Shown piece after piece: positions 37,065 through 49,445 of a stretch of 64,000 nt of DNA. The notes under the pieces were generated by a model. The model had not been told where the DNA came from. It made no database searches and worked only from the letters and a program-made list of their open reading frames with translations. The stretch comes from Bugula neritina (lineage: Eukaryota; Bryozoa; Gymnolaemata; Cheilostomatida; Bugulidae). Each line of letters starts with the position of its first letter. Position 1 is the first letter of the stretch. Where the stretch lies: assembly GCA_964035545.1 (NCBI GenBank), contig OZ037772.1, positions 1,761,001 through 1,825,000 of the forward strand. The letters are read 5' to 3'. Both the position numbers and the translations under genes were made by a program.

Positions 37065-37915
37065 ATGAACTGGCAAGAGAAGTTGATTAATGCAGTGAGT
37101 AATTTTCTTTACAATTCTTATAAAATTTGTGATAAAAAATGGCACTTTTTCAATTTCTCCGTGAGTTTCACTATGTCATTCATTCAAAGTCAGTCATTCA
37201 GATTCAGTTATACTTATTGGCAATACTCATACTCATAGTGATAGTCGAACTCAATCAGTCAATGTGAATGTCATAGTGATACTAGTGTTGGTCAGTACTG
37301 CACATCATCCAACACGTAATAATGGTTCAATTCATCATTTATACTATTTGTTGTTCTAATTTCAGGTCAGGGAAAGACCATGCTTGTGGGACAAGAATCA
37401 TAAACACTACATGTATAAAACTGTGAAAGAAAATAACTGGAAAGATGTTAGCAAAGAATTAGGAAATTTATTTGATGGTAGTTTATCAGTTTAATGAAGT
37501 AATTATGTCTATTGTAATCAGATATTTAATCTACCACTTTTCAAGTTTACTTTTGACTTTTATAATCTTTAGAAAAAGCATGTGCTCTGAAGTATCGGAA
37601 CTTGCGGGACACCTACGTGAGACTGAAAAGAGAACAGTTAAAAGTACCCAGTGGCTCTAGTCCAATTGAACCGCCAAAATGGCCTTTTTTTCAATTGTTC
37701 AGCTTCGTGGATAATAAGAGTGGTGCAGAAAGGTTGGTTTGTCCTTACGTTAAGTAGTTTATTTATTTTTTCAACAAACAAACTTTAAAAATTATAAAAT
37801 AATTTAATACACATCAAGTAATTTATTTTGCAGTAGTATAGCTGACAATATGCCATCAGAGGATATCGTGCAAGAACTTGCGACCACTGATACAGATACA
37901 GCGACAGGGGTGTAG
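37065..37915 (+). CDS. MADF-domain (Adf-1-like) DNA-binding protein, 3' end formed by the duplication junction
   Basis: Four exons: 37065-37094, 37366-37477, 37573-37732, 37834-37915, all GT/AG and in phase, giving 127 aa. Residues 5-95 form an MADF (Myb/SANT-like) domain: RERPCLWDKNHKHY, NWKDVSKELG, CALKYRNLRDTYVRLKRE and PKWPFFQLFSFVD, with the regularly spaced Trp residues of the family. MADF proteins bind DNA as transcription regulators and often derive from Harbinger transposon partners. After DIVQELATTDTDTATG the frame runs into 'acaggggtgtag', the collagen minisatellite, which supplies the stop. The natural C-terminus therefore looks cut off, and this protein is shorter than usual for the family. 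The coding frame and splice sites are intact, so expression is possible. Confidence 0.8.
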
Positions 37916-38215
37916 ACAGACTAAACTAGACAGGGGTGTAGACAGACTAAACTACACAGGGGTGTAGACAAACTAAACTAGACAGGGGTGTAGACAAACT
38001 AAACTAGACAGGGGTGTAGACAGACTAAACTACACAGGGGTGTAGACAAACTAAACTAGACAGGGGTGTAGACAAACTAAACTAGACAGGGGTGTAGGCA
38101 GAATAAAATACACAGGGCTGTAGACAGACTAAACTAGACAGGGGTGTAGACAGAATAAAATACACAGGGCTGTAAACAGACTAAACTACACTGGGGTGTA
38201 GACAGACAAAACTTA
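37905..38215. repeat. 26-bp minisatellite, about 11-12 units, at the duplication junction
   Basis: Units of 'acaggggtgtagaca' plus 'gactaaacta', with variants ('agaataaaata', 'gctgtag'). It begins inside the last MADF exon and leads into collagen intron sequence. Copy 1 has two units. Confidence 0.9.
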
Positions 38216-38525
38216 CTACAAACTTATAACTACCTTGTGTCATGATGTCTTTGTTCTCTCTTATAATTTGACCTTTATTTAGGGAGCAGATTTCAAGTGG
38301 GCTATTCTATAGTGACCAGTCACACTGTTTATTATAGCAACATAGAAATCAAGTTGAAAACTAGTTGCACCTGTTGTGATGCTATCAATGGGTGCTTACA
38401 GGTAGAGATGGAGTACCTGGACCTGTTGAGATCGGTTATCAGGGTAAACAAGGAGATCAAGGTCCTGCAGGTAAGAATGAGGAGTTACTCACCCTTGCTT
38501 GTGTATTTCTGTTCTTTTTAGGTAT

Positions 38526-38770
38526 TCTATAATATGCTGGGGTTTCCCTCACAGCTATTATATATGCTGGAATTCCCCTCACACCTATGATATATGCCGG
38601 GGTTTCCCTCACAGCTATGCTATATGCTGGGGTTTCCCTCACAGCTATTATATATGCTGGAATTCCCCTCACACCTATGCTATATGCCGGGGTTTCCCTC
38701 ACAGATATTCTATATGCTGGGGTTTCCCTCACAGATATGCTATATGCTGGGGTTCTCCTCACAGCTAGTC
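38526..38770. repeat. 30-bp minisatellite in collagen copy 2 intron
   Basis: About eight units of 'tatatgctggggtttccc' plus 'tcacagctatgc'. A length divisible by 3 opens frames on both strands, which are not genes. In copy 1 only the edge of one unit remains (about 11171-11192), where the central deletion starts. Confidence 0.9.
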
Positions 38771-41700
38771 TGCACTAAGGCAGGGAGTAGGCTAAGTAAT
38801 CATATTGAATCCCAGCAGTGCTTGTTACTTCAACTGACAGGATTACTGTGTATGATAGTTACTCTGAGTGGTTTCCATGGATCATTTTTACCATATTGTT
38901 TGCCACATGATGCATTGTCTTAGTAAAAACAAGAAAACAAAGAAATATACCAGAAATGTTGAGAATTGTGGTGTTCCAGAATTAATAAATGACCACTTGT
39001 AATGCGTACTGGTGCTGCTTGGTTCATAGGACCTGTCGAACAAGCTGGAGAACCTGGTCTGGATGGCAGAAATGGAAAGACAGGAGAAACTGCACGAACT
39101 AGTATGCCTGGTCCAACCGGCTCAAGGGGGGTCACTGGAGAACCCGGATCTGATGGAAGGTATTTTTTGTGCTTTACTCTACCCTATGCAGCTTCTTGGA
39201 ACTTTTTATTTGATTTAGTTTTTATAATTTGTTATCAATTTTTTCAGAGACGGTTTACCTGGAGTACCGGGTGCTGATGGTAGACCTGGGGAGCAGGGTG
39301 ATCAAGGAGACAAGGGTGATAAGGTAAGAACATTCTTTATTCAGTTTTCTATTTATTTCAGTTCTCTGGTTTTCCACTAGTCAATCCTGTAGTTGTTTAT
39401 TTGTTTTAGTTTATTTATGTTAATACTAAAGTTGCTTCAGTGACATCACATGATGTAATATATTACATAACAGTGCAGTATAATACACCATAATATAATA
39501 TGTTATACAATACAATAATATTACAGAAAATATAATTCACTAATATCTCACAGCTAAGGTGTGTCTCCTAAATATATTCATTACTATAGGGACCAGCTGG
39601 GCCACAGGGTGCTTCTGGACCAACTGGATTGTCTGGGCCAACTGGTCCTCAGGGACCCCAGGGAGCTTCCGGGAATTCCCGGCGAACAAGGACCTAAAGG
39701 TATGAATTAAGTTGAACCAATCTTTGTCCTTAGTTATTGGCCATCAACAGAATCTTGACTCTAAGAGTTATCCTACTTGGTAAGAAGGTAAGGCAATTCC
39801 TAACTCATGATAATATGAATATCATCTGCTGTTGTAAGACCCACTGGTTTCCAGGGACCTCAGGGATTCCTCGGAGCTCCTGGTGTTGATGGTTAAAGGG
39901 GAGATGTTGGATCAGTTGGCATTGCTGGACCACCCGGGCTACGGGGTGCTGACGGCAAAGAAGGAATAACTGGTCTTCTGGTGCTATGGGACCACCTGGA
40001 CCTGATGGTGCTAAGGTAAACACTTACACTGTTAGCAGGTTATTGTTATTCATCTTGTTGGTTTAGTGGTAATAAACCAATAGTTCTAGGGTGAGCAAAG
40101 GAGAGTTGGGGAAATGGGTAGTCCTGGCAGTCCTGGACCTCCTGGACCACCTGGTGAAGCCCCAGTATTTGGTTAGTTATTAGCAAAGCCAAGTTATTGT
40201 CCATTACTTGTATCTTTTTTTATTTTCTTTCAACTGTTTATTGGTAATATTTTGGGAATTTCATCCATAGCCTGTGGTTGAAGCTTTATTTTATTCTACC
40301 ATGGGTTATGTTAGGTGCGCCCCCTATGATGATGAGTGCAATGATGTCCAACGGTAAAGGTGTACAAGCAGATGATGCAGGCGCCAACAATGAGCTCTAT
40401 AATATGTACCTCAGTGAGTAATGGTCATGATGTGCTTTGATGTTGCCTGCTTTGTAGTGGAAAAGATCTTTTAAATAGTGTTTTGGAACTCAAATGACGG
40501 ACCTGTTTCAAATTGTGTGTATGTTTTTACAGACAAACAATTTTATAATTTACTGCTAGAAACTATTGTAATAAAAATATAGACAGCTGTTATAATGTAT
40601 TTTTCCTCCTAGCATTGATGATTGACATTCTTGTTTGATGAGTCACCTATTTAGTTCGTTTCTCCAGTTAAATGTTTCTACATTCTGACATATTATATAA
40701 TGTTGATTTATTGCTGTTAGCTTACATAACTACTTCCACTTTATTTCTCTAGAAACAGAAGTAAGAGACGGGTCCAAAGACGGCCCTGTTAGAGACTGTA
40801 GAGAACTCTTCACTGAAAACCCAGACTTCAAAAGTGGAACTTATTGGGTGAGATAAGATGCTGATATGTTTCTATTTTCTCTGCTCAGAAGAAATCTGCA
40901 TCCAAGTCTAATGACTGAAATTTTGTGAACATGTTTTACATTCTACAATTACTACTCCTGAGGTGTCAATATCATGTCACGTGAAGTTTCCACAGATATT
41001 TAATGTTTAAGAATAAGAGTTTTTCCATGAGTTGCCTGTATTATATAATTCTGTATATTTAACAGCTGAACAGGTTTTAGAAGTTTTATGTGATGTTTGT
41101 ATTGTGTTAGTGTGAAAAAGAGAAGTTGTATTCTCTATTGTTTGTTGTCAGGTGGATCCAGATGGTGGCTCCATAGCTAATGCTATCCAGGCTTACTGTC
41201 GCAAGGAAATGAAGAGAACTTGCATCAATGCCAAGACCTCTGAGTTTGCCACCAAATCGTACGTCACCCAGCAGCTAGATAATCAGCCATTTGTTGCTAA
41301 ACACATGGGAACAACAATTGTGAGTGTTTATCTTGCATCAACCACGACTTTCTCAGTAATACTTGAGAATATTCAAAAGTTTTATGTTGAGAATTGTCGC
41401 TATAGTAACATATTTGTTTACTGTATGGATGTTGATAAGTGTTGCTATAGTAACATGTTGGTTTCCTGTATGGATGTTGATAAGTGTTGCTATAGTAACA
41501 TGTTGGTTTCCTGTATGGATTGTAGTTTGAGTATCAGGCAGAGTCTTCCCAACTCAACTTCCTTCGAATTCATTCTGAGAGAGCAAAGCAAACCCTGACT
41601 TACAGGTAATAGTCACTGCTAGCAGCTTATCAAATAGTCACTAGTTGCTAGTCACCAGTTGCTAGTTGCCAATCACCAGATACTAGTCCTCTACTATGTT

Positions 41701-41934
41701 GCAAGTCACTTGATAATCTGAACAATCACAGGCTTTTTTAAGCTGAGCGAGTTGTTGGTATGACTATTCCTTTTGTCGATTGTAGATGTATAAACTCAGT
41801 GGCGGTAGAAGACGCATACGGTAGGAAGAATAAGTCAGTCATTTTATATACAGCTGGTGATAAAGAATACACAGCGACAGATAGCAGGTTTCAATATTCA
41901 GTGCTGCAGGATGATTGCAAGGTATGTAAATGTG

Positions 41935-42015
41935 ACCTATATAATGTAAATCTGACCTATATAGTGTAAACCTGATCTATATAGTGTAAATCTGACTTCT
42001 ATAGTGTGAATATGA
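41935..42015. repeat. 20-bp minisatellite, copy 2
   Basis: Four units of 'gacctatatagtgtaaatct', counterpart of 11865-11960, after exon 41786-41921. Confidence 0.8.
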
Positions 42016-42325
42016 CCTGCATATGCACATGATTGCGATAGTTGCATCTTTTGTTCTATTAATTTACTGTGGAGCTTGCTTTTGAGGCTTGTAATAAATG
42101 TTTACGAGTTCAACCCAAAAGCCACTTTGAGTGCTGTACGAGTTTAGAGTTTTGAGTTTGCCGTCTGCCATTTTGTAGTATGCCAAATCATCAGAAGCTC
42201 AGACAGTGATTGAGATCGACACCAAGACCGCCACCCACTTGCCTATTATTGACATTGCTCCTGGTGACATCGGGACCACCCACAAAGAGTTTGGGGTTCA
42301 GCTTGGAGAAGTCTGCTTTTCATAG

Positions 42326-43019
42326 ACTCATATCTAACAACAGTTTTATTTGTCTGATTTGTAAGACTGTCCCTGATTAGATAATTAGTGGCCAATCAGA
42401 GAATTCAATCAATGTTGGTTGGCTGAGACCAGCAGTCTGATTCTTATATAACCTAATTTTTAAATGAAATATTTGATTACTCTAAATAAATTTATCCGAG
42501 ACTTCCAAGGCAGTGATGGTGATTTTTGTACATATAAATTTGAAGGAGTTTAGCTATAGGGTTTATGCTGTTCTTTTAATTATTCCACCATAACCTGAGA
42601 TTGTGAGTAGTAGTTCTAGAATGAGGTAGGGAGGGTGTAACGCCCTTCCCTATGACTTTATATATTTAGAAACTGTTGTTAATTTAGTAATTCTGTTGGT
42701 GCTACATTTTTAAATTCATTTAATCCAACCATTTCTCTATTACAAAATATATTTTACCATAAGGTGCTACACAATTTATTTCTCAGCTTGTAGATTTCAT
42801 CATCAAAATTATTGAAGTAATAAAATTGGTCAAGAATTTGAAAGAAGCTGCAGTTTTCAGATCTGATTATTTAACCTATTCATCCTGAAATGAGACATTG
42901 TTAGTTTAAAATGGAATTTAACATATATTTTAGTTACTTAGTTCCAACTGTGTTGACCATATCCACATTTTAAATTTTACTTTGGCTGCTATGAAGTATA
43001 TAAGCAAATGGCATTGAGT
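42326..43019. other. Collagen copy 2 3' flank, no gene seen
   Basis: Counterpart of 12274-12984. It has an aataaa hexamer at 42485-42490. No coding signal. Confidence 0.5.
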
Positions 43020-43280
43020 TATTAATATATAATAAGGTTTGCAAAGACTTAACATACCAAGCAACTGTGACAAGACATGACAATAACTCCAGCCAATCAT
43101 ACATATCATACATACATCATACATAGCCTAAAATGGATCATTTTAAAAATTTGTAAATCATACTCAAACCTAATCAACAGCTTTAACTTATGTAGCTATG
43201 AGAAATATGTAATTTTTAAACAACCGGAGTTATCCACTCTCAACAAACGCAAAGAGCGAAGTGTGAAAATTCCACGCTAG
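43020..43280 (+). mobile_element. Penelope-like remnant, internally deleted (copy 2)
   Basis: It keeps the left edge of the GIY-YIG region and the C-terminal frame (FNLCSYEKYVI, LNKRKERSVK) but lacks about 130 bp containing TTFKARLSNH and the ELS-like helix found in copy 1. A short 'catacatacatcatacat' patch marks the deletion. Confidence 0.65.
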
Positions 43281-43388
43281 TGACCTGCCACACACAGTGC
43301 GTGTGTTGCGAGTGCAAAATATTATTAGCAAATGATGTTAGCGTTAAACTTTACTGCTCGCCTACAGATGTTTGTTTTTAAACAGCGT

Positions 43389-45375
43389 CACTATGTTATA
43401 CAGTATATTATGTCATACAGTATATTATGTCATACAGTATACTATGTTATACAGTATATTATGTTATACAGTATATTATGTTATACAGTATATTATGTTA
43501 TACAGTATACTATGTTATACAGTATACTATGTTATACAGTATAGTATGTTATACAGTATACTATGTTATACAGTATATCATGTTATACAGTATACTATGT
43601 TATACAGTATATTACGTTATACAGTATATTATGTTATACAGTATACTATGTTATACAGTATACTATGTTATACAGTATATTATGTTATACAGTATATTAT
43701 GTTATACAGTATACTATGTTATACGGTATATTATGTTATACGGTATACTATGTTATACAGTATACTATGTTATACAGTATACTATGTTATACAGTATACT
43801 ATGTTATACAGTATACTATGTTATACAGTATACTATGTTATACAGTATACTATGTTATACAGTATATTATGTTATACAGTATACTATGTTATACAGTATA
43901 CTATGTTATACAGTATATTATGTTATACAGTATATTATGTTATACTGTATATTATGTTATACAGTATATTATGTTATACAGTATACTATGTTATACAGTA
44001 TACTATGTTATACAGTATATTATGTTATACAGTATATTATGTTATACAGTATATTATGTTATACAGTATACTATGTTATACAGTATATTATACAGTATAC
44101 TATGTTATACAGTATACTATGTTATACAGTATATTATGTTATACAGTATACTATGTTATACAGTATATTATGTTATACAGTATATTATGTTATACAGTAT
44201 ACTATGTTATACAGTATACTATGTTATACAGTGTATTATGTTATACATTATACTATGCTATACAGTATACTACGTTATACAGTATATTATGTTATACAGT
44301 ATATTATGTTATACAGTATACTATGTTATACATTATACTATGCTATACAGTATACTACGTTATACAGTATATTATGTTATACAGTATATTATGTTATACA
44401 GTATACTATGTTATACAGTATATTATGTTATACACTATACTATGTTATACAGTATACTATGTTATACAGTATACTATGTTATACAGTATATATTATGTTA
44501 TACAGTATACTATGTTATACAGTATATTATGTTATACAGTATATACTATGTTATACAGTATACTATGTTATACAGTATATATTATGTTATACAGTATATT
44601 ATGTTATACAGTATACTATGTTATACAGTATATCATGTTATACAGTATACTATGTTATACAGTATACTATGTTATACAGTATATTATGTTATACAGTATA
44701 CTACGTTATACAGTATACTATGTTATACAGTATATTATGTTATACAGTATATTATGTTATACAGTATATTATGTTATACAGTATACTATGTTATACAGTA
44801 TATTATACAGTATACTATGTTATACAGTATACTATGTTATACAGTATATTATGTTATACAGTACCTATACTATGTTATACAGTATATTATGTTATACAGT
44901 ATATTATGTTATACAGTATACTATATTATACAGTATACTATGTTATACAGTGTATTATGTTATACATTATACTATGCTATACAGTATACTACGTTATACA
45001 GTATATTATGTTATACAGTATATTATGTTATACAGTATACTATGTTATACATTATACTATGCTATACAGTATACTACGTTATACAGTATATTATGTTATA
45101 CAGTATATTATGTTATACAGTATACTATGTTATACAGTATATTATGTTATACAGTATATTATGTTATACAGTATATTATGTTATACAGTATATTATGTTA
45201 TACAGTATATTATGTTATACACTATACTATGTTATACAGTATATTATGTTATACAGTATACTATGTTATACAGTATATTATGTTATACAGTATACTATGT
45301 TATACAGTATATATTATGTTATACAGTATATTATGTTATACAGTATACTATGTTATACAGTATATTATGTTATAT
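43389..45375. repeat. 17-bp satellite block, copy 2, about 117 units
   Basis: Unit 'tatgttatacagtatac', highly uniform, nearly 2 kb. Three overlapping plus-strand frames of about 670-720 codons are open because the unit length is coprime with 3 and has no sense stops; all read the same 17-residue cycle. Rare variants recur about 716-719 bp apart: 'cagtatattatacag' at 44081 and 44797, and 'ttatacatta' at 44241/44960 and 44326/45045. This shows an internal block duplication of about 42 units. The unit contains the self-complementary agtatact. Confidence 0.93.
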
Positions 45376-46072
45376 TAATCAACATACAAATGAGATGCTC
45401 TTGTCAGTCTATTATGATGAATATTATACACTGGAACTGGGTTACTCTCTCGCCTCCCCTCACTGCAGCTCAGCTGGACCAGATCTTCCCAAGTGATGAA
45501 GATTTTTTTTCTAAAAATTTCACAGTTTGTTATCAGCTCTTTGAGCTCTTGCCTTGTTTTCAAGATTACATGTACTGTATATGTATAACTATAACTCCTT
45601 CATTTTATGTAGTTCATATATTTATCCACACTACACTCTACAATCTAAGTTTACTTCTACATCCATGTGTCTATTATTCACTCTACCCTAGCTGCTACCC
45701 CTCCTACTACGAATGAAGGTTCAGAAGTTTGAATTGGAAGCAAAACCAACAGGAAGTTTAAGCAGCAATGCAAGCTCATTTCTATAAACTATACACACTG
45801 CATACATATAGTGGATATATTTCCTGTGTTCCAGTACAATCATCACATCATCACTCTTCATTATGGCAGCATCAATCTTTTTAAAGCTGAACTCAAGTTG
45901 TGACCTTGACACAATTCTGTGATACAACTATCCTCACACTCAATAAATTATTAGAAAAAGAACCTGTTTCAGAGATATCTTTCAAAAAGCATTTCTGCAA
46001 ATATATTTGAACTTTTAACATTATTTGACAGTATTCTCCTGAGCTACCTTCATAAGAGAGTTACATGAGAGT
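45376..46072. other. Copy 2-specific insert between satellite and spacer
   Basis: It has no counterpart in copy 1, where the satellite runs into 'gtcattgagctggtt' at 14010. About 45590-45720 is the reverse complement of 53515-53650, inside the hAT-like element of TRIM copy 2, so the insert is at least partly a larger member of that family. No gene is assigned. Confidence 0.6.
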
Positions 46073-48167
46073 GTCATTGAGCTGGTTTACAGTGAAGGAG
46101 GATTTGCTGAATTCTGTGTTTCCACAAGCAAACTCTACCCACACATTGCTGACAATACACTAACAGTTTTAGTGCCATTCAGCACCACGTTTTTATATAA
46201 GATAGGATTCCTTCAATTAATATGCTAATGGTTAGGAATCAGCAAATGAAGTGCCTTGACCTGCAAAGTGACCTACAATGTACAGCTTGCCAAAACCCAA
46301 GTCAAACTTAAGCAAGCTGCAGCACAAATTCACCAGCTGCAGCCATAGTATTAATAATTAAACTGCTCTGTGCTTTTTACATGCATAATATAATAATCAT
46401 AATCTTATATTATAATCAAATAAACTAGAACAAATATAGACTTCTATTGTATATTATGCCTATCATTCATAAATTGCACTTTTAGAAAGAGGGGAACTTA
46501 ATAGTAAACAGTTATGGAAGGGGAGATGGTGGTATGAAGAAGGTTTGGAACCACTGAGCTAGAGGAACCACCACACCTCTACCATAGCATCACATCCCTC
46601 TGCCATCTTGATTGCAGCCTGCCAGTTAAGAAAATTCAGGATTAATCAGATGTTCAGTGATGTCGCTGAATATGCTAGTACTAAACAGCTCAACTTAAAC
46701 ATAATAAAAATATTTTACATAATGAAAGTACAAACAAAAAGATGCAAGTGCTAGCTGACACTGAAGTAGACTAATAAGAGACAAATCTCTTGTAAAGATT
46801 TTGCTACTAAAAAGGACATAGATGTTATCGGTATTTTTGTATATTGAAATTATACAGGACCGGAATTAGATATTCTAAAATAGCTCAATTGAAAAACATG
46901 CACACCTGATGCCCTGGATAATTTTTCAGATTTCAACCTTAGAGTTGTCTCTCTTCGACGCTAAAATATAGCGCTCGGCTCACTGAACGCAACATATTTT
47001 CTTTCACGTGATTATTATAGAGCCGACCTTTGTACTTGAGTGACGTGTAATAATCCTTCTGCGCGTGGAACTTCCTCGTTACTTTAGTTTTATTCATATT
47101 GATATTGTGCCTTTTCTCAGTTACTAGCTACCAAGTTTCTTACCAGTTTACAGACTGACACTATTGACTCTCGTGAGGTGAGAACAGTTTGAGTCATCTC
47201 ATTATTTCTCAAATTAATCAGGTACCCGTACTTTAATACTTGCAGTTAGATTTACTATTTAATATTTTAGTATTTATTATTAGTATTTAGTATTTTACTA
47301 TTTTAATTCTAGATTTACTTTTACTTTTAGTTTTAGTTTTACTTTTAGCCTTTAGGCTTTAGGTTTAAGTCTAGGCTTATAACTTATTTAATATCAATAT
47401 AAGATTAAGCTTAAGACTAAGTTAATTGTTATATTTAAATTATAAGTTATATAAAATTAAATTAAAATTCTTACAGTTATGAGTTAATGTTATAATGTTA
47501 ATTAAATATAATTGTTTCTCTTTGAGTCTTTGATTTGAAATTTACAATAGACATAGTAATACCATAGCCCATAGGCATATGATCAATAATTAATTAATTA
47601 TAATGATTTATCGAAAAATATAAATATGAATATCGTATTAATGATATCAAATTTATTATTATTATAAGAAATTTAATCGACTTCAAGTTTAAATTCAAGT
47701 TTTAATACTGAAAAATTGATCTACTAGTACTACTACTAGTACTACTACGTCTACAGTGGTAGTACGTAGTAGTAGCCTACGATTACAGATTACTATTACG
47801 TACTATAAGTATTAGTCTATAAGTAATACATGTACTATTAGATTACTCTTAGTATTGCTATTCGATTTACTGTTGGTATAACTAAGTATTTCAGTTTCGC
47901 ACTATTTTATTTATATATATATTTGTATTAACTTTAAGTATTACTATTAGTAATCACAATTAGTATTGATATTGCATCACCTATTAGGATTACTGCTGTT
48001 AGTATTAGTATTAGTATTGTTGTATGAGTAATTACTAATTAGTATTAGTAATTTTTACTCATTGCATTACATTTACTATAAGTATAAATATAAAGTGTAA
48101 GTTACTATTATTGCTCTACTATAACTATCAGTATTAGATTTAGTGTTGCGGTGAATCTAAGTAACAT
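46073..48167. other. Spacer homologous to 14010-16055
   Basis: Noncoding, AT-rich. It holds the hAT-like end 'aggtttggaaccactga' (about 46535-46560) and one copy of the module around 'tattgactctcgtgaggtga'. 47700-47900 is simple agt/act sequence. Homology with copy 1 stops where the LINE starts. Confidence 0.5.
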
Positions 48168-48765
48168 ATTAATATCTTGGTGTGTTAGTGGATCAGAATT
48201 TGAGATTTCATGAACATGTACAATCAGTAGTTACAACAGTATCAAGAAGAATGTATATTGTGAAGAATTTTGCATATCTTAGCTCTAAACCTCTAGCAAA
48301 TATGTTATTCAAAAGTTTCATCTTGTCCCGCATCGCCTATTGTCTACCTACTATTTTTACTTGTATCTATGCCAGTGATAAAAAAGCCATTCAAAGGATT
48401 TTCAAAGTTTGCTCAAAACTTGGGATTGAGTATCTAAACATTGATTTGCACATTCAGAAACTCACTAAAGAACTTGCTATCAAATATATAGCAGACAATG
48501 ACCATTTTATCAATAACTTTCTGAGTCAATGCCCTTCTGGAAGATATCGAACTATCAAATATAGAGGGGCATGGGGCAGAGATAGCTTCTTGCGACATCT
48601 TGTAAATACTTTAAACAAGCTTTTATTTTAAATAGTCTAACAGAGTTTTGACTTTTTCTCTTAATTTTGTTCATTCCTACTTATGTTATAATCAGCATTT
48701 ACACTGAATTTTGCAATGTGTTGTCATGTTTGTGATATGTAATAAATAAATCAATCAATCAAATC
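48168..48765 (+). mobile_element. 5'-truncated LINE (CR1/Jockey-like) with RT C-terminus and (AATC)n tail
   Basis: A 149-codon frame to 48631 begins YLGVLVDQNLRFHEHV, then SRRMYIVKNF and SRIAYCLPTIF. This is the LG....L.F..H / L.R..Y..P pattern that follows the RT core in non-LTR elements. The 3' untranslated region (48632-48740) matches 3190-3315 and 3640-3760 and ends in 'aataaataaatcaatcaatc'. It replaces about 870 bp of copy 1 sequence (16055-16925). The frame has no stop, so it is a young insertion in copy 2 only. Confidence 0.8.
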
Positions 48766-49445
48766 ATGCATCACCAACACTGCAGAAATGTTAAAATGAA
48801 TTTTGTCATTTAGATTATGGAGAAAACAAAGTATTTTCAACACCCAGCACAAAATATTTCATGAAACTATGTTTTCAACCACTGCTATGTTTCCCCCTAT
48901 TTTGTGTCTTAGCGTGAGCCCACGCAATGTATCTAGCCCAAAAATGGGCAGGTAACATTGTAAAACTGGCTGATATTTTTGAATGAGGGGATAAGCAGCT
49001 GAGCCCAATTGTGCTGTTTGTTCATAAAAGTAATACATAACTCACTGGCATTCATGTTTCACTTCTCCTCTATATATTGGAAACACTTGAATAGTGGTGT
49101 TCAATAGAAGTAGAATAATAGTGTTCACTGAAGCACACAACATTGCTTCATATTTATTGTTTATGGAGTTTGAGTCACCAGCAAAAACCTATTCAGTGAT
49201 TACAATGGAAACAATACAGCCTTTGTTAGAGAGTTAAAGCTGTGAGCTCAGCATGTTGTAGCTGACTATCATGTATACCAGTGTTATTAACTGCCTTTGT
49301 GTGACATTATTTTTCACGTCTTTGTTTTGTATGGTTTATTGTTAATGGTTAAGTCTTTGATTTGGAAACCTTCACATATGCAGTGTGAAATATTATGCTA
49401 AGAGTATGTGTATCTTTTACAGGATTTCCTTATCATATAACCAAG
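48766..49445. other. Upstream region of TRIM copy 2
   Basis: Counterpart of about 16926-17467, with about 140 bp extra near 48925-49065. It probably carries the promoter and a 5' untranslated exon; 'cttttacag' at 49415-49423 is a likely acceptor ahead of the start codon. Confidence 0.45.

Larger units (their letters stand above)
10801..37904. repeat. Segmental tandem duplication, copy 1
   Basis: The order collagen 3' exons, Penelope remnant, 17-bp satellite, TRIM gene, minisatellites, truncated VARS is repeated in the same orientation from 37905. Matching landmarks are 12273/42325 (collagen stop), 17468/49446 (TRIM start), 24453/57122 (TRIM stop), 28397/61042 (VARS exon) and 30689/63843 (VARS exon). 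The changing offset (about 30 to 33 kb) reflects private insertions and deletions. The right end should include the spacer and the MADF gene, because copy 2 begins at the MADF end. Confidence 0.85.
38402..42325 (+). pseudogene. Fibrillar collagen copy 2, 5'-truncated, complete COLFI propeptide but broken triple helix
   Basis: Gly-X-Y exons: 38402-38470, about 39016-39159, 39248-39323, 39590-39699, 39839-40016, 40090-40171. Propeptide exons: 40315-40413, 40753-40847 (CRELFTENPDFKSGTYW), 41152-41319 (DPDGGSIANAIQAYC), 41526-41605, 41786-41921 (CINSVAVEDA), 42179-42325 (LPIIDIAPGDIG, EFGVQLGEVCFS-stop). These match the COLFI domain that trimerises fibrillar procollagen outside the cell, here with six cysteines. 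Lesions in the helix: one extra base near 39670, a TAA at 39894-39896 (probably from CAA), and one base lost near 39979. Some triplets lack Gly (GPV-EI-GYQ, shared with copy 1; ART-SMP; RRV). The signal peptide and N-terminus are absent because the duplication begins inside the gene. All propeptide exons keep frame, so decay is recent or partly sequencing error. Confidence 0.85.

Noticed and set aside
43372-45716. Three overlapping plus-strand reading frames of 668, 689 and 717 codons
   Set aside because: All are the 17-bp satellite read in three frames; no start context, splice sites or homology.
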